From contig BFEA01000077.1 in the NCBI GenBank assembly GCA_003427395.1, forward strand, positions 3,057,794-3,091,595: a stretch of 33,802 bases of DNA. The letters are read 5' to 3'. Positions 18,133 to 27,999 of this stretch are shown here, piece after piece. The position numbers and the translations under genes are program-made. This DNA comes from Chara braunii (taxonomy: Eukaryota; Streptophyta; Charophyceae; Charales; Characeae). The notes beneath the pieces are model-generated. The model searched no databases, was not told the DNA's origin, and saw only the letters and a program-made list of their open reading frames with translations. Within the stretch, counting starts at the first letter, position 1. Every line of letters begins with the position of its first letter.

Positions 18133-19350
18133 CTAGTGGGTTAGCGCTTTGTAGATCGCATAGAGCTCCTTCTCATAGGTGGACTTAGCCAACTTCTGAG
18201 AGGGCATCTTTTTGGACATGTACTCGACAACCCTCAACCTTGGCCCCTCCTGCTGCGCGAGCACGGCGCTTATGCCATATTGGCTGGCATCCGTGGTTAC
18301 TATAAATTGCTTGTCAGGATCTGGAAGTTTTAAGACCTCATGGTGTGTCAAAGCATGCTTCAGATGTCTGAAGGCAGCCTCACACTTGTCTCTCCACTCC
18401 CATGGGGTGTCAAGGCGTGTTAGGTCCATCAAAGGGGCGGTAACTATGCTATAGTTCTTAACAAAATTGCGGTAGTAACCGATCATCCCTAAGAAGGACC
18501 TCATCTCAGTCACAGACTGAGGACGCGGCCAGTCACGAATGCTGGCCACCTTGGCGTCATCGGGCTTCAATCCCTTCGCGGAAATCTCATGACCCAGATA
18601 CAAGATCCGGGTGCGGCCGAACTCGCACTTCTCCCCGTTGATCTTGAACTGGTGCTGCCGAAGGAGACTAAGGACTTCGTCTAAATGACCAACGTGCTCC
18701 TCGACAGTCCTACTGAAGATAAGTATATCATCGAGGTACACGATGACAAACTTGTCTAAGTAGTCATGAAAGATCCGGTTCATGGCGTGCTGAAAGGTGC
18801 CAGGAGCATTGCAAAGGCCAAAAGGCATCACCACAAACTCGTACAGACCGTACCTGGTCTGAAAAGCTGTTTTGTGTTGATCCTCAGGCCGTATTGCAAT
18901 CTGATGGTACCCAGACTTCAGATCTATCTTACTGAAGTACCGACACCCTTGCACTCGGTCCAACAAGTCATCGATGCAAGTTAGGGGCTCTCTATTCTTA
19001 ACAGTGATGGCACTGAGGCCCCTATAGTCAATGCACATCCTCAAGGTTCCCCCCTTCTTCGGTACGAATAATACAGGAGATCCGTAAGGGGAAACGCTCG
19101 GCCGGATCCAACCCTTCTCTATGAGTTCCTTGAGTTGTCGATGAAGCACGTCAAGCTCCGCTGGAGACATCTGATAGATCCTACCCTTCGGAATGCTAGA
19201 CGCTGGGATAATCTCTATCACATGGACAACCTCCCTCTCAACAACCCCTTTCGGCTCTTCAAGTAGGTCAGGGTACTTAGCGACTACTCCCTCTATCTCC
19301 GAGGACATTTTCACCGGCTTGCCTGCTTCAGAGACATAAACTAAGTACAT
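18133..19350 (-). pseudogene. Reverse transcriptase plus RNase H N-terminal part, copy 2
   Basis: 405 residues: RT fingers/palm from about residue 40 (WIRPSVSPYGSPVLFVPKK at 81), catalytic Asp143 in FSKIDLKSGYHQI, MPFGLCNAPGTFQ at 175, active-site YLDDILIF at 205 (Asp207, Asp208), connection FLGMIGYYRNF at 286, and RNase H VTTDASQYGISAVLAQ at 351 (Asp354) with Glu394. The core residues are all present. The frame ends with a TAG (18133-18135) where copy 1 has the Trp of THWRHYL, and coding resumes in the same frame beyond. So RT itself could fold, but the polyprotein is cut. Confidence 0.92.
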
Positions 19351-19468
19351 ACCCTCCTCCGGATTTTACTTAATAATAATTATAGAACGCGGCCGCACAC
19401 ATGCATCCGTAGGACTCGATCAGAGTACTAGCCTTAAACTTATGTAATCTGGCGGCCCCTCCTCCGGG

Positions 19469-19687
19469 CTAAGTGTGTTTGACCACTTTTCGGTCCCCGT
19501 CAAACTGGGGCTGTGCAACCGAAAGATAGTACATACCTAACAGGATGTCCATTGGGAGATCATTGCTGACTAGGAACGAGACACGATGCCTCGGTTCCCC
19601 TCCCGTGTACGGGAAACAACACTCAACATCTTTAAGGTAGTCGTTGACTACCATGCGCTGTTTGTTGGCACAGGTTGACTCAGGCAC
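19469..19687 (-). pseudogene. Retropepsin C-terminal half, copy 2
   Basis: Contains DLPMDILLGMYYLSVAQPQF, the ILG-plus-hydrophobic signature near the end of Ty3/gypsy retropepsins. It is displaced from the N-terminal half by a frame change near 19690, so no continuous protease can be made. The 118 bp between it and the RT frame contain stops in every frame I checked. Confidence 0.75.
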
Positions 19688-20004
19688 TGCACTTGCCCCT
19701 GTAAGCGCAGCCTCTCAACGCACGCACGATTGATAAAGTTCTGAGCTGAGCAAGTGTCATAATAGGCCCCGGCCTTGCGGCCGCCGATGACTACCTCGCC
19801 GACGAACAACTCACCCTTAGGGGCTTTGGCCATAGCCGTCCAAGAAGCTAGCGGGTCTAATCTAGACCACTCCTCCTTTAGCTCCTCTAAGGACTCGAAC
19901 ACATTCAACGAACAGAGGATTGATGGGTCTGAATGTGCTTGCGGGACGACACCAGAGTTAGTAGCTTGGGCCATCTCTCGAGATGGTGAGGGTGTGTCCA
20001 CCAC
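19648..20004 (-). pseudogene. Protease N-terminal half with active-site loop, copy 2
   Basis: After a Ser/Glu-rich linker the frame reads FVGEVVIGGRKAGAYYDTCS then AQNFINRACVERL, the position of the D-S/T-G active-site loop and following strand of a retropepsin. The loop is DTC, not DTG, so the conserved Gly is replaced by Cys. Whether this is family-typical or damage cannot be decided from one copy, since copy 1 lacks protease. Confidence 0.75.
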
Positions 20005-20159
20005 CTCGACCCTAGCAGGAACAACTACAATTCCTACTGGCCCGACGTGTTTCCCGGAGCAGTGCCAAAACTACTGGCCATGTTGCTACTTGTGGAAACG
20101 GAGGATACCATTGCCTGCCCCATTGTAGGCGGGATCTTTTCGGTCACCTTCTTGTTTCG

Positions 20160-20201
20160 ACACTTGAACTGGTTATGGACATATTGGCCACAACGGATAC
20201 A
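20160..20201 (-). pseudogene. Gag CCHC zinc knuckle, copy 2
   Basis: The minus strand encodes CIRCGQYVHNQFKC, an exact C-X2-C-X4-H-X4-C nucleocapsid knuckle that binds genomic RNA in retroelements. It lies three codons after a TAG (20208-20210) that ends the Gag core frame. Reading through this TAG keeps the same frame. Gag and protease are in different frames downstream (change near 20045). Confidence 0.85.
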
Positions 20202-20207
20202 AGCTTG

Positions 20208-20990
20208 CTAGGTGTACCGGTCTCTCCACACGTCCTCAATGAGACCCACTTTCTCCCATGGAGGAGCATTGGGGTCAACTTGACTCCTAGACCGGCAGCC
20301 TCCACGGCGTCTACCGGCCGCCTTACCTTTTTGAACTAAGGCAACGACTGCTCCACCCCCTGAAGCGTCTACGCTGCCCGCCTCTGCACCTACTCCCTCA
20401 TGGAAGTCGTCGTCCAACTCGATGGTGGAACCATCGTTGTCGACGAACATGATGCGACCCTTCACCTTCCAGTTGGGAGGCATTGTTTTCTTCCTTCCAT
20501 CCGTTGTGGGTTGGTGCCCATGCCCTATATTTGCATCCAGGTCTAGGGCCTTCTTGTTAAACGAAGGGAAGTTGTGCACATTGATGTTAGCCTCTCCTGC
20601 CGACTGATTCCCGAGTGGCATGGGAAGACACCTCAGGTAAGTGGTCAGTAAGACTTGGGGATCATAGCGCACTCCAAGAACACAGATCAGACACTCTACA
20701 GCGTCTGTGGCATCTCTTACTGACTTGAACGGCCTGTTGCTCAAAGTCAGGATCGCATCAGTGGCCTTTTGGGCCTCCTGAGGATCATGCCACCTATCCT
20801 CCACCATCTTGAGAAAGTCTTTCAGTTTCTGGTTGACTGCCCAAGCGCGGAAATCATGTCCGTACCCCTGAAGTTGCACTAGCCCACTTAACCATCTTGC
20901 TGCACTTCCCTCAATATAGGAGGCAGCCACAAGCACTTCCTCATGTGGCAAGGTCAACTTACACTTGACGCAAACTGACACTGACCTCAA
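20208..20990 (-). pseudogene. Gag core (retrotrans_gag-type), copy 2
   Basis: About 260 residues. The N-terminal part, SYIEGSAARWLSGLVQLQG and LKDFLKMVEDRWHDPQEAQ, has the ..A..W....W..F......F pattern of the retrotransposon Gag domain that assembles the particle. Then comes LLTTYLRCLPMPLGNQSAGE, an acidic linker, and a basic RRRGGCRSR stretch before the knuckle. A frame change just upstream (about 20990-21016) separates it from the N-terminal region. Confidence 0.8.
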
Positions 20991-21015
20991 CCATGTGTCA
21001 AGGTCTTCGGCCCCC

Positions 21016-21976
21016 TTATCCCCTGAAAAGGGTTTGGGTGAGGCTATTGCCGTCCTTTGGAACCCACTGGCCTTGTCCCGGTACCTGCCCCACTCCAGGC
21101 TGTGGACCCTGGGGCGCAGGCTGCTGCACTAACTGCCGTTGGGGCTGTGTGCCCAGCGGTTGTGCTGGCTGCGAGACAGCAGACTGCCCAGTTACAGCAA
21201 CCTGCGACGGAGGTTGCGAATACGCTGACTGTACAGGAATCGGCACACTAGGACCTGCTAAGAACCCGCCTATCAAAAGCATTCCTAGGGAAGCGGCCTG
21301 CACCGATGCTGGAGGGATTACAAATGGGGATACCCCAGTCACGGGTGGGACAAAAGGAGGAGGTTGTACCACGGGCCAGGCACCAGGCCCTGATGGTGAT
21401 GGTGCCGACCAGCACAGCCAAGCTCTGCTGGATGTCCTGTAAGAGAGCCATTTGGTGATCCTGCATTTCTACTACATCTAGCAAGACTGTCCTCAGGGTC
21501 CTCACATCATCATCCATGTTCGTCAGGTCCATCTCCTCAAGCTGACTAATGTCAGCTTGTCTCCGCTGCATCCTTGCCCTTCTCCTGATCATTCTCTCTT
21601 TCTCTGCCTCTATCTCCCCTAAAGCCTTCTGTAACTGTGCCTCCTGAGCATCTGCTTGTCGTATGGCGACCTCCTCGGGGGTCAACACTAACGGCTGGCT
21701 TGCCATGACGCCAGCGGACTGACTCAGTGTCTGTGCGACCGTTGACCCTACAGCCCCTGAACTACTAGCCGCAGAGGCAAGCAGGGCATTCGCAAGTGAG
21801 GCTGGCTTGCCCCTGCTTGCCTCTGCGGCCCTAGCTCTTCGCTGCTGCTGCTGTCTCTCTCTCTGCTGGCGGAACAGGAACCTGTCGCCCTCTGGTCCTA
21901 ATGCCAAGTGGGCTATCGGGCGCCTTGCTGATTGCAGGATCCTATCGTCCTCTCTAGTGTCCTCTCTGTCGCTCAT
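21016..21976 (-). pseudogene. Gag N-terminal region: coiled coil and Pro/Gln linker, copy 2
   Basis: From 21976 the frame begins MSDREDTREDDRI and has a Gln/Arg-rich basic stretch (residues 37-55), an Ala/Ser-rich spacer, and a charged coiled coil from about residue 100 to 190 (ALGEIEAEKERMIRRRARM, then VEMQDHQMALLQDIQQ). Near 21390 the frame changes. The natural continuation is the Pro/Gln-rich frame 21016-21372 (PPPFVPPV..QPQRQLVQQPAPQGPQPG). A long coiled coil N-terminal to Gag suggests self-assembly; that role is inference. Confidence 0.7.
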
Positions 21977-23231
21977 AAGCTACAGAACTGCACACAGACT
22001 GCACTAGGTCACACACTCGATGCCTACCGCACCATAATGCACAGACCGATTTAAAATAAATAAATTAATTAACCGGTGGCTATTTCAGAGTCTATACATT
22101 CGGGTCCAACAGGTGAGTTCAGATTCCTGCAAACCAAACTATTTTTACTTAATTAGTCCACAAACAGATAGCAGAATTCTACCTAATGCTGTCTGTCAGA
22201 TGTCAATGGCTGTAACATCTAACTAATCAAAATTAAAAATATAATCATTTGTTTGGCTGTTTGCAGAGTGGAATCTTTCCCCAACTGATCACCTGAACCT
22301 ACCCCTCCCTCAGTTCCTCTTGATTGTCACTTGACGTCAGCATCCCTGAGCGATCCAGATAGCGTGCGTGTCTAAAGGTGTGCACACGGCCCACCCCTTG
22401 TGCCCCGAGTGTATGCTGAGCTGGCCAGCCCTGCACTATGTTTATCCTTGCGTGCAGCGAGCCTTACACCGACCACCTGGCTGATCAAGAGGCGTTTAAG
22501 AACGCCCCCCAAAGTCCTCAGGAATTATTTAACGTTGCAGACAGGACGACGATCACAGCCAGTGGAAGGTAACCCCGCCGGTGCTTATTTATAGATGCCC
22601 GGTACTCGTCTCCCCTGTAGGGCTGGCCTGCCCGTCGTCACCCATCTATCAGCGCAGCAGGCAGACAAAGGACAAAGCAGCAAAGCATGCGTGCTCTACT
22701 CCCGGTGGGTTGGCATGGTGACCGTGACCCAGTGCTTCGTCCAGGGCCCTTCAGATAGCTCCGCCCTCTCCTTCCAGATGCTCCACGTGAACAATGCCGA
22801 GTCTCAAGGTTGAGTGCACTCGGCTCCTCACATGAGAGGACCCTCAAGACAGAACACACATCCTCACGGTACGAAGTGTCGAAGAGGGTAGATAAGGTTA
22901 AGAGCAACGTACCTCAAAATAGCTGCCCCCAACCACAGATATTCTCACCAGATGACCTGATGCTGACTGTGATGACCAATCGCTGCTTTGGCACAACCAG
23001 CATTACACCACCGTCCACCTCAGCATCAATCGCACATCAGATAGTTCTCATCACACTGCGAACACCCAACATTCACCATGTAGCCTTCCTGGCGATAGCC
23101 CTCACCTCCTGGGTCGCCCTGCTTGCCTTCGCCCTCCTCACTACACACTCCCTACAGCCGCTCGCCCAGCAGACCACATGTATGTACCGCATAGCCAGAA
23201 GACAAGCGCCAGATTAGCGCACCGTACCACA
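21977..23231 (-). other. 5' leader of copy 2 (between PBS and gag)
   Basis: About 1.25 kb without a sense ORF, long for an LTR element leader. An AT-rich block lies at 22030-22260. A plus-strand (antisense) open frame of 135 codons at 22810-23217 includes a hydrophobic run, but I see no homology. Packaging and dimerisation signals would be expected here but cannot be read from sequence. Confidence 0.6.
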
Positions 23232-23243
23232 GCTCTGATACCA
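23232..23243 (-). promoter_or_regulatory. Primer-binding site, initiator tRNA-Met type
   Basis: TGGTATCAGAGC on the minus strand, three bases after the 5' LTR end (CCTTGCA). It is complementary to the 3' end of initiator tRNA-Met, the usual primer of plant LTR retrotransposons, and it fixes both the element orientation and the LTR edge. Confidence 0.9.
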
Positions 23244-23246
23244 AAT

Positions 23247-24160
23247 TGCAAGGAAAATGAGCGATAGCGAACTTCAGAAACCAAGCAACATCGTACACAT
23301 GAGACCAGATGGTCGTGACCTCGAACCAAAAGCAGAATTGCAACACGAGTCCCACTAAATAAGAGCACAGAAAAAGCTCACAAGTGACAATGTTCGAATA
23401 GTCTATTCATCATCAACAAAGAACCAATGTCGACATCCTATCTGGCGCTCGGCGCCCAGACTACAAATGGCAGATCCTATCTAGCATATCTACAATGCCG
23501 CTGATGACGTCAACAGCTCCCCAAAGTACGAGCAGATCTTGGCCAATTCCGTTCGCCTCAAGCACCAGGTATGTCTCTCGTAGCACTCACAACCTCGATC
23601 CCCCACTCACAGATGCCCCATGCACCCAAGGACCACCATGCGCCCCATCCAGCACAATGTAGCGCAGCTTGGCTATGGCTGCCTGCTCTCCCTGCTCGCC
23701 TGTGATCGCGTGGGCCTGGCCAGCGATTAGCGCAGCAGCGCTTGTGCAGCATGCAGCCAGTGCCCGAATGCCGAATCTGGAGGCAGGCTCTTTCCTAAAT
23801 GGAAGTGGCCTGCCTGCTGCGTGCGGTTAGGCTGCCCTGGGCCCCAGCCCAGAAGCTTCCGGTAGGCCCCGTGAGGCAGAGCCTCAGACCCAGGGCCTGT
23901 GGTGGTTACCCGTGCCCAGCTGCCCACAGCCTGTGTTCGGTCCATGTTGCGTATCTGGCCCAGGGCCTGCCTCAGTTACATTTGATAAAGGCAGCCTGGG
24001 CCCGGGCGCTTTCAACCAACTGGCGCTGCGCAACTGCCTGAATTTACCTCAGTTGCGTGGTAGTCCAAAATAGGCCTAGGTTGGGCCTGCCTTCACTTAG
24101 GGCGGCCGACCTTGCTGATAAACGGGCCCTGCAGGGCTTACCGAGGCCTTGTGCCTCGCA
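23247..24160 (-). repeat. 5' LTR of copy 2 (914 bp)
   Basis: Same termini as the 3' LTR. Contains the 14 bp that the other LTR lacks (around 23735-23748). As the 5' LTR it should carry promoter and transcription start, but I see no unambiguous TATA box. It abuts ATAA on its outer side (24161-24164). Confidence 0.95.
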
Positions 24161-24164
24161 ATAA

Positions 24165-24635
24165 TCTGACAATTTGGAATGGGAAAATTATGGAGGGTGG
24201 TGGTGAAAATGGTGTTGAGTAATTGTGCAGGATATTGTATTATCATTGACTATCCATGGAAAATAAAAAACACTAATCAGAATTACCTATTATATATCTC
24301 CATAAAATATTTATGGAAATTATCACAGCATTGATAGCAAAAAAAACAGTTATCGTACTAATTAAACCATACAGATGTCTTAAACTTGAAGTGCGACGTC
24401 GAAAAGATATTAATCCGAGACCTGCTGCAAATGCAGATAAGAAAGGAAGCATAGGTTGTGTGACCTACTTCAGTGTGCAGGGACCGTTTTTCAAGTATAT
24501 GGTGCAATGGCTGGTGTTATAGGGGTGGGTGATGATACGTGCGTGAGCATGAGTTGTGTGTGACTTTCTGTGAGTGGGCGTCAAAGATAATGCACGCGGC
24601 TTCAAAGTGGACGAGTTCTTTGTTACCAGCTGGCC
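24165..24635. other. AT-rich unassigned stretch
   Basis: 24230-24440 is markedly AT-rich compared with its surroundings and includes a 70-codon plus-strand frame (24313-24522) with a basic segment KLEVRRRKDINPRP. Composition recalls organellar DNA, but I recognise no organellar gene. Confidence 0.4.
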
Positions 24636-24700
24636 TAGGTCAGTTGGTACATCCCTGAACTGTTGGAATACTGACCTGAGTTCGAACTCCACGGGAAGAA
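24636..24700 (+). repeat. tRNA-derived SINE head
   Basis: A box TAGGTCAGTTGGTAC and, 28 nt on, a perfect B box GAGTTCGAACTCC in a tRNA-like layout. It resembles the 8451 head. The acceptor stem does not pair and no anticodon arm is convincing, so this is a SINE head or tRNA pseudogene. Confidence 0.6.
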
Positions 24701-25018
24701 GATGAGTAACATATTTCAACTCTGAATTTCCCAGGGCTGGTCAGTTTGATGATGGTATCTCAAGGCCGTCACCCTTTTTCAAAGAAAGGAAGAGTTCTTT
24801 GTCTTTTTGCACAAGTTCTGATTCTGGCTGCCTGTTTTACATCTTCGTGTATGTTGCACTTTGGCTTGATGTGTGTGGGATTGGGATGGCCGTGTTCTTA
24901 CTCCTTTTGCACAAGTTCTAATTCCGGCTGTCTGTTTTATATCTTCACATGTGTCATAATTTGGCTTGTTCGCTGCCGGCTCCGGATGGTCGATTACGGA
25001 CTGCTGAATATGGACCAG
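24701..25018. other. Unassigned stretch with a diverged tandem duplication
   Basis: GCACAAGTTCTGATTCTGGC near 24808 recurs as GCACAAGTTCTAATTCCGGC near 24908. Both are followed by CTG(C)CTGTTTTA.ATCTTC and, farther on, ATTTGGCTTG or CTTTGGCTTG. The period is about 100 bp. Confidence 0.55.
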
Positions 25019-25160
25019 TGTATCTCCACCACCAACAGCAGCATCAACAATTGCTTTAACAAAGGGCGCAATTACCATGCGCTGTGATATATGCACAGTT
25101 AGTGGGGGTCGCATCTCTCTTGTTATGTCTGGATCTGCGGCGGCATTTGTTGAAGAACAG
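25019..25160 (+). CDS. Putative exon e (47 codons)
   Basis: Ends at a good donor, GAAGAACAG|GTATTA. The start AG (25017-25018) has a poor pyrimidine tract, and the alternatives AACAG or CAGCAG lie about 25 nt downstream. The open frame reads PPTAASTIALTKG, AITMRCDICTVSGG and RISLVMSGSAAAFVEEQ, a folded-looking strand/helix pattern. It continues in phase 0 into 29485. The function is not recognised. Confidence 0.35.
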
Positions 25161-25200
25161 GTATTAGTCACGCTTGCAATCAACACCTGCTGTCCTCATT

Positions 25201-25201
<1 letters not shown>

Positions 25202-25235
<34 letters not shown>
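25202..25235. repeat. Poly-T tract (34 nt)
   Basis: Uninterrupted T run. The sequence beside it does not match the dispersed repeat seen next to the other poly-T tracts. Confidence 0.95.
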
Positions 25236-25321
25236 CTGATGTTCCCTTGTCCTGCACTTAGTGTGGATATGGACCAAGGTCTGGATCGGTAGCCATTCGT
25301 TGTCAATATTTGTCCTTCTAG

Positions 25322-25558
25322 ATGCAGTCTGTAGTGATCACTGGCACGTGTTCTCTGTATACTTATCCAAACATTTGTGAGTTGGAGTGCAATTCAGCAG
25401 AGCTAGTATACAAGGCGCTCCATCCAACTGGTTACCGGGACCAAAGGGTGCATGTCAATCATATCCGAGTGTGCACAAGGAAAGGACATCAACAGCACAA
25501 TAATCCACCAAGAATGAGTCATGCATTTGAGATATATAAAAGGGTCTTTACGAATTAG
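25322..25558 (+). pseudogene. Retroelement integrase C-terminal fragment (GPY/F-like)
   Basis: The frame includes ELVYKALHPTGYR followed by RVHVNHIRVC. Many Ty3/gypsy-type integrases end in a module of the form (GP)xxVxxxLxPxxYx..RxVHVNxLxP, which this resembles. Nothing upstream reads as an integrase core, so only the tail remains. It lies about 90 bp before an LTR-like block on the same strand, the expected position for the end of pol. It could instead be a spliced segment (there is an AG before ATG at 25322), which I think less likely. Confidence 0.45.
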
Positions 25559-25648
25559 ACCCAGATGTATGGCCAACAGCGAGGGGCCCTATCGGCCAGA
25601 ACTTAAATCCACAAGCAGCAACCCAAAAGACAAAGTTCCTGAGGCAAA

Positions 25649-26639
25649 TGTCACATCCATAATGAAGTGAAAAGTCGTTTTGAACAGTCACAAACAGGTC
25701 CTGCACGAACAGGTATTGGACATAGTTTTCAAGACTGAGTTAGGGTCATGTCTCCTCGATGGAAAGTCATGTCTGTTCGGCCATAAGTCAGAGGCCACAG
25801 TCCCAGTCCAGTCATAATCCCACGAGTCAGTCCTGATTCAGACCAGGATCCCAAGAGACGGGCCCAATGGCCCAAAGCAGCAACAGACCATGGGAAAGGA
25901 TACTGGGACATACACTTTGCAACAACGGGTACTGGGCAGGAGTCCCAGACACTTGAGGCTGAATACAGGGCACGCCAGGCCAGTCCAGCACTATAAAGGA
26001 CTGGCCAGCCTCCCATTTGGACAGATGCTTACTCCGCATGAGAGTGTGGAAGTGCCGTGGCACTTGTGCGCTAGACGTGTGAGCTGCGCTAGGCTGAAGA
26101 GCAGCGCTATGTGAGAGGAAGAGAAGTTGAGGCGCTGGCCGGAGGGAAGGCAGCCATAGCTGCGCCAGTGCTAGTTAGTATACTAGTAGAGATAGTTAGT
26201 AGGAGACACCAGTGAGTAGTATTCAAAGTAGATCCTTGTGTGATAGGAAGTGTACATGCATGATGAGTGAGAGTAGACCAGGACTGAAGACCAAGAGAGA
26301 GAGAGAAGAAAGCAGACGAGAGAGGGGGAAATGTGAGCTATGGTGACACTACCTGTTGAGCGCTGTTGTTGGCATTCGGCAGCTGGTGCTGATGAGCGCC
26401 AGGCCTGGAACTCATGTTGATTGAAGAAGACTTGTAACTCTATATGGCGCTGAATATTTTGGACTCAGGATGTTCCCTCTTTAATGGTTTGAGTTGAGCT
26501 TCCTGGTTCTCATTCATCTTCTATTGGGCTTTGTGCGAGACATCGCAATCTGTGAAATCTGTGTAAATGCATGTGATCTGAAGCGCTCCAGCAAGTGTTG
26601 AACAGTCGGGTTCCTTGCATATAACATTGTATTGTTACA
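25649..26639 (+). mobile_element. Possible LTR of a second retroelement (~990 bp)
   Basis: Begins TGTCACATCC and ends TATTGTTACA, giving TG..CA with a 6-of-7 inverted terminus (TGTCACA against TGTAACA). An internal CACTATAAAGGACTGG supplies a TATA-like promoter near 25990, and purine-rich sequence follows it. No target duplication, second LTR or recognisable PBS/PPT is visible, so the edges are tentative. Confidence 0.35.
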
Positions 26640-26762
26640 ATCCTGGCCAATTTCAAAGTGCAAATTCACAAAGAAGTACAATGCTGTCCAATTGCAAAAG
26701 AAATGAATGAACTTAGGAATTAATTGGAATTTGATTTATTGTTTAGAGAGGAGGGAGATATG

Positions 26763-26828
26763 GAAGAAGAAGAAGAAGAAGAAGAAGAAGAAGAAGAAGA
26801 AGAAGAAGAAAGAAAGAAGAAGAAGAGG
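26763..26828. repeat. (GAA)n microsatellite
   Basis: About 22 GAA units, slightly imperfect at the right end. It gives poly-Glu or poly-Phe frames that are not genes. Confidence 0.95.
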
Positions 26829-27999
26829 ATGTACACCAGCAAAAGACCAATGACAATTCCCCCTTCTCTCGCCAACCAAGTCGTCCCCCTTATCTCCCCC
26901 TCTCGTATTCAAACAATAAATAATAGTAATAATAATGATGAATGGCTGAACCGGAATCAAAGTCCGAATCCCTCCTCTACTGCTTGGCACATCTGAGGTC
27001 CACCATAGCCATAGCCTCCTTCTTCCTCCTCTTCAACCAGGCCGAGGTTATGGCGGACTACTAAGGGCCTAGCCCTGGCGTGCAAAAGACAACGCAAAGC
27101 AGCTATGCCCGGTGCTACTCAGGCCGCCATGCCTGACTCTGTCTTCTTGGTGTGGCGCTACCCCAACTGGGGCCTTCCAGATGCAGCGCCTAACAATGTG
27201 ATGAAGATGGCGTCCACCATAGCCAGGTGAGTACCTCACCACTCTCCTCCTTCGTCCCCTTCTTCCTACTCCTCAGGCTGGGCTGCTCGCCATAGCCAGG
27301 CAGAGCGCCCGGCTCCTTCTTCCTCCTCCCAGTGCTGTACTGGGAGCGCTCTTCCTTCCAGCAGCGCTCTGAGAACTAGCACCCGCTCAAGAAGCATGAC
27401 TCCCAAACTTGCATACCGCAAATGAGGCGGAGCACTTCACTCCTCCTGGAGATATAGCGGCCTACCTGCCTCTTGGGCAGTGACTTCTAGGCCGCGCGGC
27501 CTCCAAGCAACCAGTACGTCCTCACTTTGGGAGGGAGACATCATTGCAGGCTCTGATATCGTCCGCACAGGCTGTAGACTCATGCTACTTGGACTGGTAC
27601 TGCCAAGACCTTGCCTACCAGCAACTGGGCCTCTAAAAATACTAACTTTCTGTCTTCTTTTGCTCGGCCTTCGGTTCCCCACACATCTACGGCTACTTGA
27701 GTGGTACCGGCCTATCTGCTACCGGAGTGTTTTTTCCGCTGCCCTAAGTGTCACGGGCCTACTCCCGGCTACTTGAGTGTTTTCCCTGCTGCAACCCTCA
27801 AAAGTCACGGCCACAGGTAAGTACCGGCCCCTTGGACCTTCCAAACAAACAAATGCCCAGGTGGGCCCTACACATACTCAGACCGACAGGCACTCAGACA
27901 GGCACACGAACCAGCAAGCACGCACACACAGACAGACTTAGAAAACTCAGCAGAACGCGGGAATCTCAGCAAGGCATTCTTCCCCTCCCCCCCCTAAAA
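26829..27999. other. Unassigned stretch, C/T-rich
   Basis: Repeated phrases such as CACCATAGCCA(TAG), TTCTTCCTCCTC and CTACTTGAGTG suggest an old duplicated element. No exon, terminal repeat or protein motif is supported. Confidence 0.4.

Larger units (their letters stand above)
15443..24160 (-). mobile_element. Ty3/gypsy retrotransposon copy 2, full structure, mutated
   Basis: An 8.7 kb element with LTRs at 15443-16343 and 23247-24160, PBS at 23232-23243, then gag, protease, RT, RNase H, integrase and a polypurine tract, all on the minus strand in Ty3/gypsy order (integrase after RNase H). ATAA flanks both ends (15439-15442 and 24161-24164), a 4-bp candidate target duplication. Integrase has a chromodomain-like tail. 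At least three premature stops, four frame changes and a lost catalytic Glu make it non-autonomous. It is antisense to the putative host exons. Confidence 0.93.

Noticed and set aside
22810-23217. 135-codon antisense frame within the retrotransposon leader, with a hydrophobic segment
   Set aside because: No recognisable family or promoter. Open frames of this length are plausible by chance in GC-moderate sequence. Kept only as a note under the leader.
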